From Helicostylum pulchrum (lineage: Eukaryota > Mucoromycota > Mucoromycetes > Mucorales > Mucoraceae): a DNA stretch of 64,000 nt. The notes under the pieces were generated by a model. It worked only from the letters and a program-made list of their open reading frames with translations, had not been told where the DNA came from and did not search any database. Made by a program: the position numbers and the translations under genes. The stretch spans positions 1-64,000 of the forward strand of contig JAIXMO010000016.1 of the NCBI GenBank assembly GCA_025677825.1, given 5' to 3'. Shown here piece by piece: positions 35,100 to 47,494 of this stretch. Numbering within the stretch: the stretch's first letter is position 1; each line of letters begins with the position of its first letter.

Positions 35100-35357
35100 T
35101 TAGTTGAAATTGGGTTCTTCGTCAACATAATTACAACGGTTGTTAGTACAACGAGTACCGCCACGGTCACACCAGCATGTATTGCAACCCCAGTTCCAGC
35201 GATCTCCGTAGCGATGACCACCTCCACAACCACCGCCATCACCTCCACCACCGCCGCCGCCTCCACCGCCACCGCCTCGACCATCGTCAGCAGCAGTTAC
35301 AGAGAGAATTGGAAGCACAAAGCAGACAAGTGCCATTAGGAAAAGATAGTTCTTCAT
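35100..35357 (-). CDS. Small secreted glycine-rich protein with a pacifastin-type cysteine motif
   Basis: Single exon, 85 aa. Signal peptide MKNYLFLMALVCFVLPILSVTA, then an almost pure glycine spacer (about residues 26-46) and a C-terminal domain with exactly six cysteines: C-GGGHRYGDRWNWG-C-NT-C-W-C-DRGGTR-C-TNNR-C. The signature of pacifastin inhibitors (MEROPS I19) is C, 9-12 residues, C-N-x-C-x-C, 2-3 residues, G, 3-6 residues, C-T-x3-C; this protein fits every element except that the first spacer is 13 residues. Pacifastins are serine-protease inhibitors known mostly from arthropods, so an inhibitor role is inference. The glycine arm could instead tether it in the wall. Ends YVDEEPNFN. 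Confidence 0.82.
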   Translation of the reverse strand: MKNYLFLMALVCFVLPILSVTAADDGRGGGGGGGGGGGGDGGGCGGGHRYGDRWNWGCNTCWCDRGGTRCTNNRCNYVDEEPNFN

Positions 35358-35959
35358 TATATGTTATTTAAGTTTAGAGAGATTAAATTTGATTAGGTAA
35401 AAAAAAAAATTGAATCATTCAAATGGTCCTGTATTTATATCAATTTGTTGATTTAGTCGAGACCTATTAGATGAATCATATTCTTTTTTTATTATTAATT
35501 GGTACTGTTCTGTTTTTACACATAGTTTTTTATTCGCATAACTGAGTCAAAAGAATAAAAATATGATGGTTACCAATAAAATATGAGGGGGAGATAAAAA
35601 AAAAAGTAATCCAATAATAAACGGGTGATCTACGTTCTTGCATAAAAAGAAGAGCTTCTTTTTTTCTTCAACAATTGCATTTAAATATCCCAAAAGTGTC
35701 ATTAGTTCCAGACCTCATTATACGCGTAAAATATTTTATAACTGTAACAAATTTTATTATTTACAATATGGTTTGGTTTAGAGGTAACTACCGGATGACA
35801 AATAATACAATTATAAACGATTAAAAAAAAACGCAAAAAAAAATATATATAAATGTGTGTGGGTATATAGAAGGTTTTCTTTCTTTCTTATTGGTTGTTT
35901 TCCTCTCTCAACATATCTAAAAAAAAGAAAAAAAGAATTAGTACTAGTACACAAAAAAA
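35358..35959. other. Spacer between the pacifastin-like gene and CCH1 3' end
   Basis: About 0.6 kb, AT-rich, no gene seen. The 5' flank of the secreted protein gene lies at 35358-35500. Confidence 0.5.
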
Positions 35960-38900
35960 TTAATCATGCATTGTAAATTTACCTGACCACATACTGTGGT
36001 TCATTGAATTCATTAAACTATCTGAAATATCAATTGGCATTTCTACATTACCATCAATCAATAGCCAATTTTGTCTAGAGGTTGGGCTCAAGTTTGGCAT
36101 AGGAGAATAAGGTGATGATACACCTAACCGACCGGTGCTTTCAAAATCGATATTGGGGGAAGACGGTAGGCTAGAGGTTCCAGGTGCAACACTTAGCGAA
36201 TGAGCTCCACCCGAATAAGAAGGATCATACTGGTTATCCATTGAGAAAGTCGACATAGGGGATACAGGTATACTGTTGGAACTCGGTGTTGGTGATGCTT
36301 GTGGTGCGACGACAGATACATTATCGATAACAATACGAGGTACTGAAGTAGATGACTTCTTCTTTCGGTCACGTAAGAATGTAATCGGGCTTTCCAAGGT
36401 CGAAATTGGAGATCCAAATTCAAAATGACTGGAGCTGGTTACTCCTAGTTTCTTAACTTCATCTTCGTCTCGCTTCTTCCATAGTAGACGTACGAACCGT
36501 CTCTTTTGGATTTGAGCAATAAAGAAACCGGCTGCTTTTTCTAAATGGTATTCTTGGGTTAATTGTTCGATTTTTTCTAGACGTTCAATAAGTGGATCTA
36601 AGCTAAATGCCGCAGAGAAAAAGAGATATTAGCATAACAGTTTTTTTTTCTAAAAAAAAAAAGAAAAGGACTTACGTTAAAGATGTTGTTACGTTAATAA
36701 ATCGATATGATATAATTGTCAATACACTAGCAAATGGTATTCCTTTCGACGTTTCTGATCTTAGGATTTCCTATTCATTCAATATGAATACCATTATTTA
36801 CATACATATATATATTATATACTTTACTTTGAAATAAAGGTTATATTCAAATCTTCTCTTTCGCACTTCATCTCCATCCATTTTACTTAAACTGTTATTT
36901 AGTTCTTTAATATCTACTTCGTAATCTTCAGGGCGGTATCGAACGTGATTACTGTCACTGGGTATAGGTTTAGCTGTACTCTTTAGCTGTATACTAGGTT
37001 TTTTAATATTAGGAATCGATAATGATTCTTCGTAGATTTTGAATTGAAATCGTCCGGTAAGTTTGCGTAATAATTCTGCCAGACTTTCTTTTTGAATATA
37101 CCCAGTACCATTGGTATCGATATCTGCCCAGGCTTGCTTAAACCTATATATAATAAGTCAACAACTTGTTTATCTTTTAAAAAAGAAAAAAAAGGCTTAC
37201 ATGCGAAGATCAGCTTTTGTAATATTGGTAAATCGAGTTCTTGTCTCGTAGGCATACTCAAAGTTACTAATAATAACCTACAAAAAAAAATATGTCAGTT
37301 TTTTTTTTAAAAAAAAGAAATGAAACTTACAGCAGTAAACAGATTCAAAAAGATATGAGTACAAATAATATAAAATACATCGAATAAAAAGTAAGCCCAG
37401 AATGGTGATCCACAATCATCTTCTAAGTAATTAGAAGATGAATTACAGTTGGGGTATTGAACGGTATAATCGACAATGATGGCATTCCATGCTTCGCCAG
37501 AGGTTGCTCGTACAAGTAATAACAAGGCGTTACCATAGTCTCTAAAGTTAGTGTGCGCGGTACCGTAAACACCGTACTTTGTTAAACCAAAGAATTCCAT
37601 AAACAACATGGCAAATAAGCACATGGTCACCATAAATACAGAGGACACTTGAATAATGGAAGGCATAGATTTCCTAAAAAAAAAAAGAAGCGGTTAGTAA
37701 AGTATTAACTTCTGCGATTTTCTTCGCAAAAAAAAAAAGTTTTACTTACGCAATAGTATGATAAAGTGTTTGCAAGAAATCAATACCTTCTCCTAAACGA
37801 AACGCAGCTAAAACTAAACAATATCTTTCTACTCTTAGTGTCCATAAATCAGGTAGTGAGAATCGAAGGATTAATAAGAACAAAGCGCTGATGGCTATTA
37901 AACAATCAAACCAATTCCATTTACTTCTAATCCACTAAAAAAAGTTGCATGAATTAAAAACTTTTTTTACGGCGTATTTTTTTTTCTATACCTTTTTCCA
38001 ACCTAACCCTAATAGCTTGATAATACATTCAATAACATAAATCACAGTAAATACCAAATAGGAGTAATCTACCAGAAAAATAAACCGTTAGAAACAACTG
38101 CACACATACATATTTTTTTTATAGCTGTTTACCTTGTGCTAAATTCAACCATTCAGGTTCATTTTTAAACTCACTAGAAATGGTAATAATATTCAGACAG
38201 ATGATAAACATCATCCACCTATTGAACTTTCCATGTTTCTCAATCACCATGTCATGACAAATTTGTCGAATCCTAGAGTCCGGTCGAAACACTTTGATCG
38301 TTGGTTTAACGTTAGCTAGTAGACGTTGTAGATCACAGTACTGTCTTTGCGTTGTAGTCAATGTAGTAATTCCTCTTCGCTCCTTGAATTTTTCAATAAT
38401 AACACCAACAAACAATTGCATCGTACCTTGCGAAATAATCATAAACACGATATAAAATATACTATGGTACACTGCTTTTGAATTCCAACTGAGTGCGGGT
38501 TGGTAATGCGGTTCGCTTGGTGTGCTCATGGCACTAAACATAGTATCGACCCAACCTTCAGTGGACGTTAAAGAAAACAAGTGCTGTAAAGCAGCGGGGA
38601 AGGTATCGAACGAGTAAAATCCGTTTTGGGGGTTTTGCCACACTCTGGGGATCCACATGTTGACTTCGATATCATCGTCACTACTAATATTGTTATTGTA
38701 TTCACCTATGCATTCAGCTCGGGTCGCGACTGAATCATCGTTACATAGCCACATCAGACCACCAAATATATTAACACCGTATACCGCGAACGGAATCAGT
38801 ACCAAAAACGTAAAGACCAATGCATCCAACATTAACGGGAAAGCATAAAATAGTGACACAAAAATATCCCGTACACCGTTAAAGTATCGAATTAATCGCA

Positions 38901-40106
38901 AAATACGTAGACTACGGAAAGTACTTAAACCACGAGGACTCTCATCTGTTCCCATAAAGATGGTAATGATATTTAACAAGATAACACATATATCCAACTG
39001 GTTCCAGTGGTTTCGCATATACGCATTAGGGGTGAGTAGAAATCCATCAGCAATAATACGAATGATCAATTCGGCAATAAACACAACACTAAGCCCAACT
39101 TCAATTCGATCATAGACGTCTTGTTCTGACGTGTCCCTACGAATTAAACGCGTCGAGGGTTCGTCTAAAATAACCATCAGAATACTAACAAACACACACG
39201 CCATAACAATCCAATTAAACAAATTTTGTTTCTCGGCTTGCCCATCCTCTGTCGACCCTACTAATCGTTTACACCAGTATCGAACTCTGCTTCTTTCTGA
39301 AAAAAGGAATAACGAATTGACGATAGGCGTACTCTCCTTTATTGCCTCACGGTCTTCTTCATCGGCAATAAGATCATAATCTTCAGGACCCTCATCTACG
39401 TCTTGCATAAACAAATTGATGGGTGCGGACTTAATGCTTGTTTGTTTTTGAAGGAACGGTAACCGCTGCCGAATGTTTGTAGATAGTACAGAAACTTTTT
39501 GTTCTATCCAAGAAGGTTTTTTAGTTTCCGGTTGTTCGTTTTTTTTGTTTGGCATATCGGTTAATAATTCGTTTAGGTCGGATTTTGTCAGTGAAGCGGT
39601 TAAATTGGTAGGTAATTTAGATATCTGTACGTGTTTCTTTTGGTTGAGATAATACAGTGGTCGAAATAATTTTAAAAGGATAGTTTCGGTTCGGTCGTTA
39701 TCTTTAAATCGGTGGCGATGAATAAAGTCCTTGATTTGGTAGTGGCGAATGTATTCATCACTTAGCTCGAAATTCTCCAACACAACTGCAATATAAAGAC
39801 CAGACATGATGTACCTACCAAACGCAAAATAAAATGATAACGCGACAGCTGCGTAAATTGAGCCTTGACCTGTTTGACTGGCCATTGCATTGTATAAAAC
39901 GTCTGTCCATGTTTCACTTGTGTAAACTACAATTAGTGATACAAACGATTGCCAAAACGTATCAAATCTATTTCCGGGTTCTGTCAGTTCCAGAATCCCA
40001 TCATAATCTCCTCCAAACAATTGCATAAAAACAACAGCACAGAGTGCTGTTGCCAAGACTAGAAATACCATGACGTAAATAACACTTTCTCCTGTACCTA
40101 AAGCAG

Positions 40107-40144
<38 letters not shown>

Positions 40145-42936
40145 ATACAATTGTTTACATTAGTACAAAGAAGAACAGCAGAAATAAAAAAAAAAGCCAA
40201 GCCTTACCAAAAGGCGACGCACACGTGGTACGCAAATAAATAAGCGGTACAACCTCAGCACTTGAAAGATGGTTAAATATTTGTAAACCCATGAATCCTG
40301 AATCATGGGTAATTGAATGACACATGTACTAATAACTAGAAACAAATCAAACAAATTACGTTTTGTTGACCAAAAGTTCATCCACGCAGCGGCACCGACC
40401 ATCCTTAAAATGATTTCCAGTGCAAACAAAAAAGTAAACGTGGTTTCAGCATTATCTACCAACTCCAGAGTCTCGACACTGGCATAAAACGATCTTAGAC
40501 ACATGAACACCAAATCAAACAAAACAAGGAGCCCACCTAAATAAAAGAAAGTTCTGCTTTTGACAAGTCGTACGATCCACCAGCGTAATTTTAATCGAGT
40601 CATACCCTTTCCTAGTTCTTCAGGTGGGTTATCAAACATCCACATGGCTTCATCATCTAGTCCTTCTGCATCTCGTAAAACCGGGTATCCTTTCTTTTTC
40701 GCTGTAAATGCACTCACCGAACTAACTGCACGAACACGTGCGAAAGCAGATGTAATGACGGCTATTTATAAACGGTTTGTTTGTTAGTACTGAATGTTTT
40801 TATCCGATTTCTTTTTTTCTTACCAAACAATAGAAACGTTAATACAAATGCAATAATATAAACACCCAAACAATAATATAGTGCCGCTACAGAAGAATCT
40901 GCGTCTTGTGTTTGATACATCAAGTCGGTCCAAAGTTCCAATGATACAAATGTGTAAACACTTAGGAATGAAAAAAAGATATTATCGTAATTTACAAAAC
41001 CATGTTGTGGATTATTTTCACTATTCTCCATACATATTTGATCTTGAATACATGTATAGCCTTGATATCCAGGATAATTTGTTTCGCCTGTTACGGTGTT
41101 ATATGCACCCGTGATAGTCGATCCATTCATATACCCCGAGCAATACTTTGCAGGTTCCACCAATTGCACTATAAATTGAGTTTAGTGTTTGATAATAATA
41201 TATAAACAATCCTTTTTTGTTTTGTTTTACGTGTATTATCAGATGCAGTGTAATAACATCTTCTGGAAAATATGCCTTGAAACGAGATTAAACCAATAAG
41301 AGCAAACAAGAGTAAGAAAAAGAAGATTAAACCGGATACAGCCAGTAAAATATCCCAACTTGTTTCTAATGATTTCAAGATGACAGCGGTACCAGGTAAA
41401 ATGGATAATAAACGTAAAGGTCTTAAAGCTCCCAGCGCTTTAAATAAAGACATGTAAGGATAATTAAACATCATCAAAACAAAGTCTATCCAATATGAAA
41501 CAGCGGAAATGGTATCTAACACATTACCAAAACTGTTTAGATAGGCTCTATGATATGATTTGTCGTTTGAAAATAGCAATCCATATGCGATGATCTTGCA
41601 TCCTATTTCGATCGTGTACATGCTTTGAATCACTATTATAGGATAATGCGTCCATTGTCCACTAAAACTAGACTTTTGTTCATTGGATGTAATTGGTACA
41701 CAAGCTAATATAAACCAATGAATTATCATTAAAAAAAATAAAAAAGTTTCGACATATCTTGAAACTTGGTTTTTAATAAACTATTTTTTTTTAAAGTAAA
41801 AAAAGTATATATTTATATAAATTGACTAAATTTAAATGTATTTACCTTTTTCGGATAAACTTCCAAACTAAGATACGAAACGGGTTATGGGGTGAAAATA
41901 AATAAAGTGAGTTACCCTGTAATGGGTTTGGTGCCATAATAGATGAGCTGGTAGTAGCTGATGGTAATATAGGTGGTGGTGGTGGTGGTGGTAGTGGTGG
42001 TATAGATTCAATCATGGATAATTTTTTCTCTAGTATAGAATCATCATAATCAAGTGATTTTCCATCAAATATACTTGCTGTATTCATTGATAGCCACGAA
42101 AACCTATTACTGTATCTATTATTTGGTGTCGTTTGTTGTTGTTGTTGTTGTTGTTGTTGCCCTAACAATTGTGAATGCTTTATAGATTCAATTTGTTCTT
42201 CAGTACAGCTATTTTCTTGTTGTCTCGTAAAATCAAAATGTTCTAATTTCGCAATCTCTTTTGATTCCGGTTCACGAGAATTGACAACTCTTTGCACAGC
42301 TTGGTGAATTATGTCATATTTAGTATGATTTTCTTGTTGTAGCAGGCCTTGATCTGGTCTTGTAAAAGTTTGATTAAATTTATCCGTTGTGTTTTTATCC
42401 ATATATCTATGATTAGCACTGTAAGCTCTCATGGACACACTATTACGATTGGATGATCCGCTAATAGAAGTAGTTGATTTCTTTCTATGAATATCCTTTG
42501 ATGATGAACCAGATATACTCGATTTTAGCAAATCTAATTCATAACTCCATTCACTATGATGTTGAGATTTTTCGGGTTCACTTCGGTTTGTATTAGAAAT
42601 TCGGGATGAACTTGTACGTCGTGAACGTAGACCACTGCTGCCGCCGCCGGATAATCGATCCTGTGGTGTAGAAATACCTAGTCCGGCCGTAACAGGTTTA
42701 CTTGTAAAATAATCTTGATGTTGACGCCTTTCTTTCTGATCTAGTAATTTGTCAAGCTTATTCTTACGTTGTAATAAATCTTTGGTTAAAGGTAAAGGTG
42801 TTATCGTTTGACGTACTGGTTCTATACTCGAACTTACAGACGTTGGGTCTGTTAATACTATCTGCGGAATAGCTGTGGGCGATAGTTCTGTTCCCTTTCT
42901 TGATTTACTATTTGACATCCCATCTGAATCTGGCAT
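35960..42936 (-). CDS. CCH1: Voltage-gated calcium channel alpha subunit Cch1
   Basis: Plasma-membrane four-domain channel which with Mid1 makes the high-affinity Ca2+ uptake system of fungi. About a dozen exons give roughly 2,000 aa. The cytosolic N-terminus (42936 to about 41865) is Ser/Pro/Gln-rich with a Gln run and a nine-proline stretch. Domain I starts at the exon containing MIIHWFILACVPI (41729 downwards). Pore loops can be read in order: FVSLELWTDL (about 40930), YTSETWTDV (about 39910), LTSTEGWVDT (about 38550) and ATSGEAWNAI (about 37490), so each has a glutamate at the filter position. S4-type Arg ladders are seen, e.g. STFRSLRILRLIRYF in domain III. An EF-hand-like region lies near 37000-37130. 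The tail (35960-36423) is Ser/Pro-rich. Start is the Met of MPDSDGMSNSK; an upstream in-frame Met lies in a Phe-rich leader. Confidence 0.93.
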
Positions 42937-43344
42937 GCTTTTTTTTAAAAAAAGAAGGTTTTTTTTTAAAAAGAAGAAAAAAGTAAAGAAAAAAAAGGAA
43001 AAGTAAACAAAAAAAAACAAAAAAGATATAAAAAAAAAAGGCAGCGAGGCAGTGTGACTCTTAATAAATACTTGTACAACACCACTTCAACTACTTTCTA
43101 CATCTATAACAGTTTAACCTTTTACTAGAAAACATGCTGTAATATGTTCTATATGCTGTAAGTATATTTTCATTGTCGTTTTACTCTCTTTTATTGTGTG
43201 CCAGAAATAAAAAAGTTATTAATTCAATTTAAGAAGGTCAAGATTTCCTGACTATTTTAAGCGTAATTGAACACCGCTTACAACAAAGCATATTTTCTTT
43301 CTTTTTGTTATCTTTTTATTTATTTTTACAGATATATTACTAGT
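42937..43344. promoter_or_regulatory. Intergenic promoter region of divergent CCH1 and HRD1
   Basis: About 410 bp between start codons of two divergent genes. The CCH1 side is purine-rich on the plus strand (runs of A and AAG), giving a pyrimidine-rich leader on its coding strand. Shared regulation is inferred from layout only. Confidence 0.45.
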
Positions 43345-44833
43345 ATGAGACTGGTACTATATGGTTGTGTCTCCTCTATACTGGCTATAGGTGTTGTACT
43401 ATCTGCCATGCATCAACGTTCAAACTTTTATGCTGCATGTATTTATCTTTCAAAATCAAGTGCTTGTATGATGGTAAGGTTTTAACACTTTCACAAAAAA
43501 AAAGAGCTAAGCTCATGTGCTTTTAGATTCTATTGAATATGGGCTTGATAATTTCGGTCTTATTTGGTAAAGCTTTACAGACAATATTTTTTGGTAGATT
43601 AAGAGCTATTGAAGTTGAAGTAAGTTTATCGCTTTTATACATAAATATCTAAAGAAAAAGTTACTCAAATAAAAAAACCCCCCAATTAGCATTTATACGA
43701 AAGGTCTTGGTACGCAGTAACGGAAACATGTCTTGCAATGACCATCTTTCGAGAAGAATTCGACTTGCAATTTATTGTTGTATTCACTACCTTATTATTC
43801 TTGAAAATATTTCATTGGCTATGTCAAGATCGCGTTGAATATGTAATGTCTCTTTTCTTCTTCTTATTTTTCTTGCCTGTGCACTTTTTATTCTAAACTC
43901 ATTTATCTATTACAATTAGATGGAACAATCGCCCACAAATCGCTATACTTTTCATATACGTATTGTCAACTTATTGGCTCTGCTTTTAATCATTGACTCG
44001 CTTTTAGCCAATCATGCTATTCACGTTACACTCACAAAAGGTCCTAATATGATGATTATGTTTGGTTTTGAGGTAAATCTTTTTGATATTTACAAAAGGG
44101 AAAGGTTATTTATCGATATTGTAGTATACCATTTTGATTTGTTCTATTCTATCCATTATTGGTAAATATATGCTCAATGTAATTGACATGCGAAGTGAAC
44201 AAACTTGGGAAGGAAAGTCAATGTATGTATTTTATTTGGATCTTGTAACAGGTAAGTGGATAGAATGAAGCATAAAATTTTCCAAAAAAGCAAAAAAATA
44301 TTAAAATTATAAATATAGATTTCTTCAAGCTAGTGACATATGTGATCTTCTTTTTATATATTTGTTTCAACTATCAATTACCTCTTCATATTATCAGAGA
44401 TGTGTATGTTACATTTAGATCCTTTGTTCAAAAATGCAGAGACTTATACCGTTACCGTCGTGCCACTCGCAATATGAATGAACTTTATCCTAATGCAACT
44501 GCCGAAGATTTAACTGGTTCAAGTGATAGTACTTGTATCATCTGTAGAGAAGAAATGGAAGTTGTGGATACGCCTCAGGATGATGAGAACCCAGAAGCTG
44601 CTGCTTACAGAAATGAGTCTGGCCAGAATTTAGACCAACCAAAGAAACTTCCTTGTGGTCATATCTTTCATTTTCATTGTTTACGTAGTTGGCTTGAAAG
44701 ACAACAAACTTGTCCTACCTGCCGTCGTTCGGTATTAGTGGATAGTAACCGTTCAACTACACCAATGGCGAACCAACAGCAGCAACAGCAACAGCAGCAG
44801 CAGCAGCAGCCTAATGAACATCAACATCAACAT

Positions 44834-44879
<46 letters not shown>

Positions 44880-45403
44880 CACCACCATACCAACATCAAC
44901 AACATCACCGTAATTATCAGCCGCAAGCACAACATCAACCGCCTGTATATCCCAACCCTTCGATACGACCATCTTTTAATATCCTTACACCCTCTAACCA
45001 ACCTAGTCCGATACCTGGTTTGATCCCATTAGTTCCTTTAGGTGGATCAACAAGTTTACCACATGTAACCGAACTACCTGCAGAATTATCACAAGCTGAA
45101 CTAAATCTTCTATCGACAGTTACCAAAGAAGCAATTGAACAAAGATTAAAAGTATTGGAGACTGTACAAAATCAAATATTTCAATCTATGCAAACTTTAA
45201 CTCAGGTATTAAGTGTTATTCCCGTCACGATGTCAGCACCAACCGAGACAGCAGAAGAGCCTGCTTCTTATTCTACTACTTCTGACGTACCTAGCCGTAC
45301 TACTACAATAGTAGAAGAAGTGGAAGATAGTGAGGAGGAATTAAGTAGTAGACGTAAGGAGAAAATGCCTTCTACTTCTACAGTTGAAACTTCGGACATG
45401 TAA
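43345..45403 (+). CDS. HRD1: ERAD E3 ubiquitin ligase Hrd1/synoviolin
   Basis: Multi-span ER membrane RING ligase that retrotranslocates and ubiquitylates misfolded proteins. Exons 43345-43473, 43527-43619, 43690-43842, 43920-44072, 44125-44251 and 44319-45403 sum to 579 aa. Six or more hydrophobic segments precede the RING; HLYERSWYAVTETCLAMTIFREEF is the conserved loop. The RING-H2 is CIICREEM...LPCGHIFHFHCLRSWLERQQTCPTCR. After it comes an unusual Gln/His tract of about 35 residues (44776-44880), a Pro-rich spacer, then TELPAELSQAELNLLSTVTKEAIEQRLKVLETVQ, the Hrd1 C-terminal helix. The tail is acidic and Ser/Thr-rich. Start is the first Met of the first membrane span. Confidence 0.94.
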
Positions 45404-45514
45404 AAAAAAAACCACGCACATATACTTTTTTTTTTTTCATCAATGCAATCGTAAATAAAAGAGTCACATCGTTTCTTTATTTTTTTTTCTATCGTTCCTC
45501 ATCATCTTTATATA

Positions 45515-46853
45515 ATGTCATCACCAAGTTATGTTACAGAAGACCCACATACCATGTCGCCTGGGTCAACGTCTTCTTCTTCTTTGTCCGTGTGTATGGA
45601 ACTAAGTGCTAATATGGATAAACCTTTACCACCGCCACCTTCATCATCTACCTCACCCAACCCAACACGTTCCTTATCCGCAACCACCTTAACGATGCGA
45701 ACACCACCTAGTGGAGGAGGAAGTCAAACAAAGCGACACAGCGTTCGTTCACAACACGGTTCTTCCTCCAGTCTAGACCGATCTATCTCACAACCACCTC
45801 AACGTCCCACTTCACCCATTACTTCCCCCTCCATTCATAAATCCCTTACAGCGCTGGACGCTAAATCGATTGCACGAGACATGGAGAAATCCGCTTTCCA
45901 ATTAAGAACAGATGATGTCATTTCCCCTACTTCACCTAATAATACCAGTACGTTAAACCCAAACAATTTTTATTTTTCAAGTAACCAAGGTAATATGTCG
46001 TTTCAATCCATGGCGGCTCCTTCTACCACCACACCTTCTTTAAACCATTTACAGTATCATCGACAGAATAGTATGAGTAGTATTACTTTACCGTCAGTAA
46101 TTAACTCCACAGTCAATAATACCGTGCAAGGAGATGCTTGGCAAACGCTTTGTGTTCGTGTCTTGCCGTTATTTAACGGTGAGGGAGTTCAGGGAGCTAT
46201 TGAAGATCTGAATGAGCTGTTACGGCGATGTCTGTCGGATTCAATCACACCTAAATTCTATAGAGATATCGAAGCCCTGTTAAGGGATGGTATGTTTACG
46301 TTAAATGCAAAAATGTTTGGCGTGACAGATGAGAAATTGTTGGATCGGTTGGTGGAGCAGTGGTCGTTTTTCTTTACCTATGCTTTACCTTACTTTGAAG
46401 CCGTCTTTTTACCTCTTCGAACAGACGTTCGGTATAGGTCGCCTGATGAAGCCGAGATGTGGAACGTAAGAAATATGGCTTTGCGTAGTTTTAGAGATAA
46501 TGTTATTTTATTACAAACGAAACGATTAGAAGGTATATCTTTTTTTCTTATTTTTAAAAAGAAAAAAATAATAATATATTTTATTCTAAATAGATGTATT
46601 TAATAAACTATTTACTGACTTTGGGTCATCTCAAAACCCTGCCGCTACAGCTGCAAAGATGCTACAAATGACTTCATTATTAGCGTCTTCGCCTGACCAT
46701 AATGAAGACATCGAACGTGTCTTATCAAACTTGAAAGCTAACTGGAAAATCATGATGACCAAAGGTGACAGAAGAGGTTTTGCTGGAGTAAGAAAAATGA
46801 GACCTTTAAATGGAGATAATTCCAACCAAATGTTTGGTACAATTCAGCAATAA
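45515..46853 (+). CDS. TORC2 subunit HbrB/Bit61 (PRR5/Protor family)
   Basis: Accessory subunit of TOR complex 2, which controls actin polarity and membrane homeostasis; HbrB was named from hyperbranching Aspergillus mutants. Exons 45515-46532 and 46594-46853 encode 425 aa. The first ~200 residues are Ser/Pro/Thr-rich and disordered-looking. The HbrB domain follows: GDAWQTLCVRVLPLFNGEGVQGAIEDLNELLRRC...QWSFFFTYALPYFEAVFLPL...RNMALRSFRDNVIL and then MLQMTSLLASSP after the intron. The phase across the intron (G|D V F N K L F T D F) is consistent. It starts 110 bp downstream of HRD1 on the same strand. Confidence 0.92.
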
Positions 46854-47312
46854 CACACTGAAAAAAAAAAAGCTCTCTACTTATTAAATAAAGTATGATG
46901 GCTGTATCCAACGATTTTTTTTGTTGAAAAAAATACCCAAAATAGTATATAAGACAATAAACGTCTTTTTGAGAGATCCCAAACATTAGGACAAGTTCAA
47001 ATAAAAAATTCACCGAGTAAATCATTGACATGCCCTGGAGTAACATAAATAATAAATACTTTAGATTGAATGATAGTCAATGATTAATGCTGGACTATCA
47101 TCTTCAAAATAGCTCTTAAGCTCATCCAACTCATTATTAAAAATATATATATTCTGTATCTTCATATAGAAGAGCTTGAACATTAAAGTATCTTTTTTGC
47201 TGTTGCGCTCTACAATGGACGGTTAGTTAAATAATTTTGTGAAATTGAACTGGAATAGTGGTGACAATGGTGTTAAAACGGGAATCCGAAGAGAACACTC
47301 GCAACTGTATTA

Positions 47313-47414
47313 CAGTAGCGGCTTTGTTTAGGGTTGACCTGATTTAAGGGTATGTTCGATATAAGGGTGGATTTCCTTCCGCATTTCGGCCATCCTTAAA
47401 TAGAGCCGCTACTG
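47313..47414. mobile_element. 102-bp minimal element made of two transposon ends
   Basis: Flanked by TA on both sides (47311-47312, 47415-47416). It begins CAGTAGCGGCTTTGTTTAG and ends with the complement of CAGTAGCGGCTCTATTTAAG. Its right ~70 bp match the right terminal repeat at 15780-15851 almost perfectly, and its left ~50 bp match the internal left end at 14053. So the element is a left and right end fused with no interior, a deletion derivative of the same family as the 10.5-kb island. Confidence 0.8.
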
Positions 47415-47494
47415 TAACTAGACATCTACAATTTTTTGTTACGACATTAGAAATACCGTTTAAACTTGGTGCTTTTATTAATAACATCATTACG

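Noticed and set aside
44753..45001. Poly-Leu minus-strand frame
   Set aside because: Antisense of the Gln/His codon tract of HRD1.
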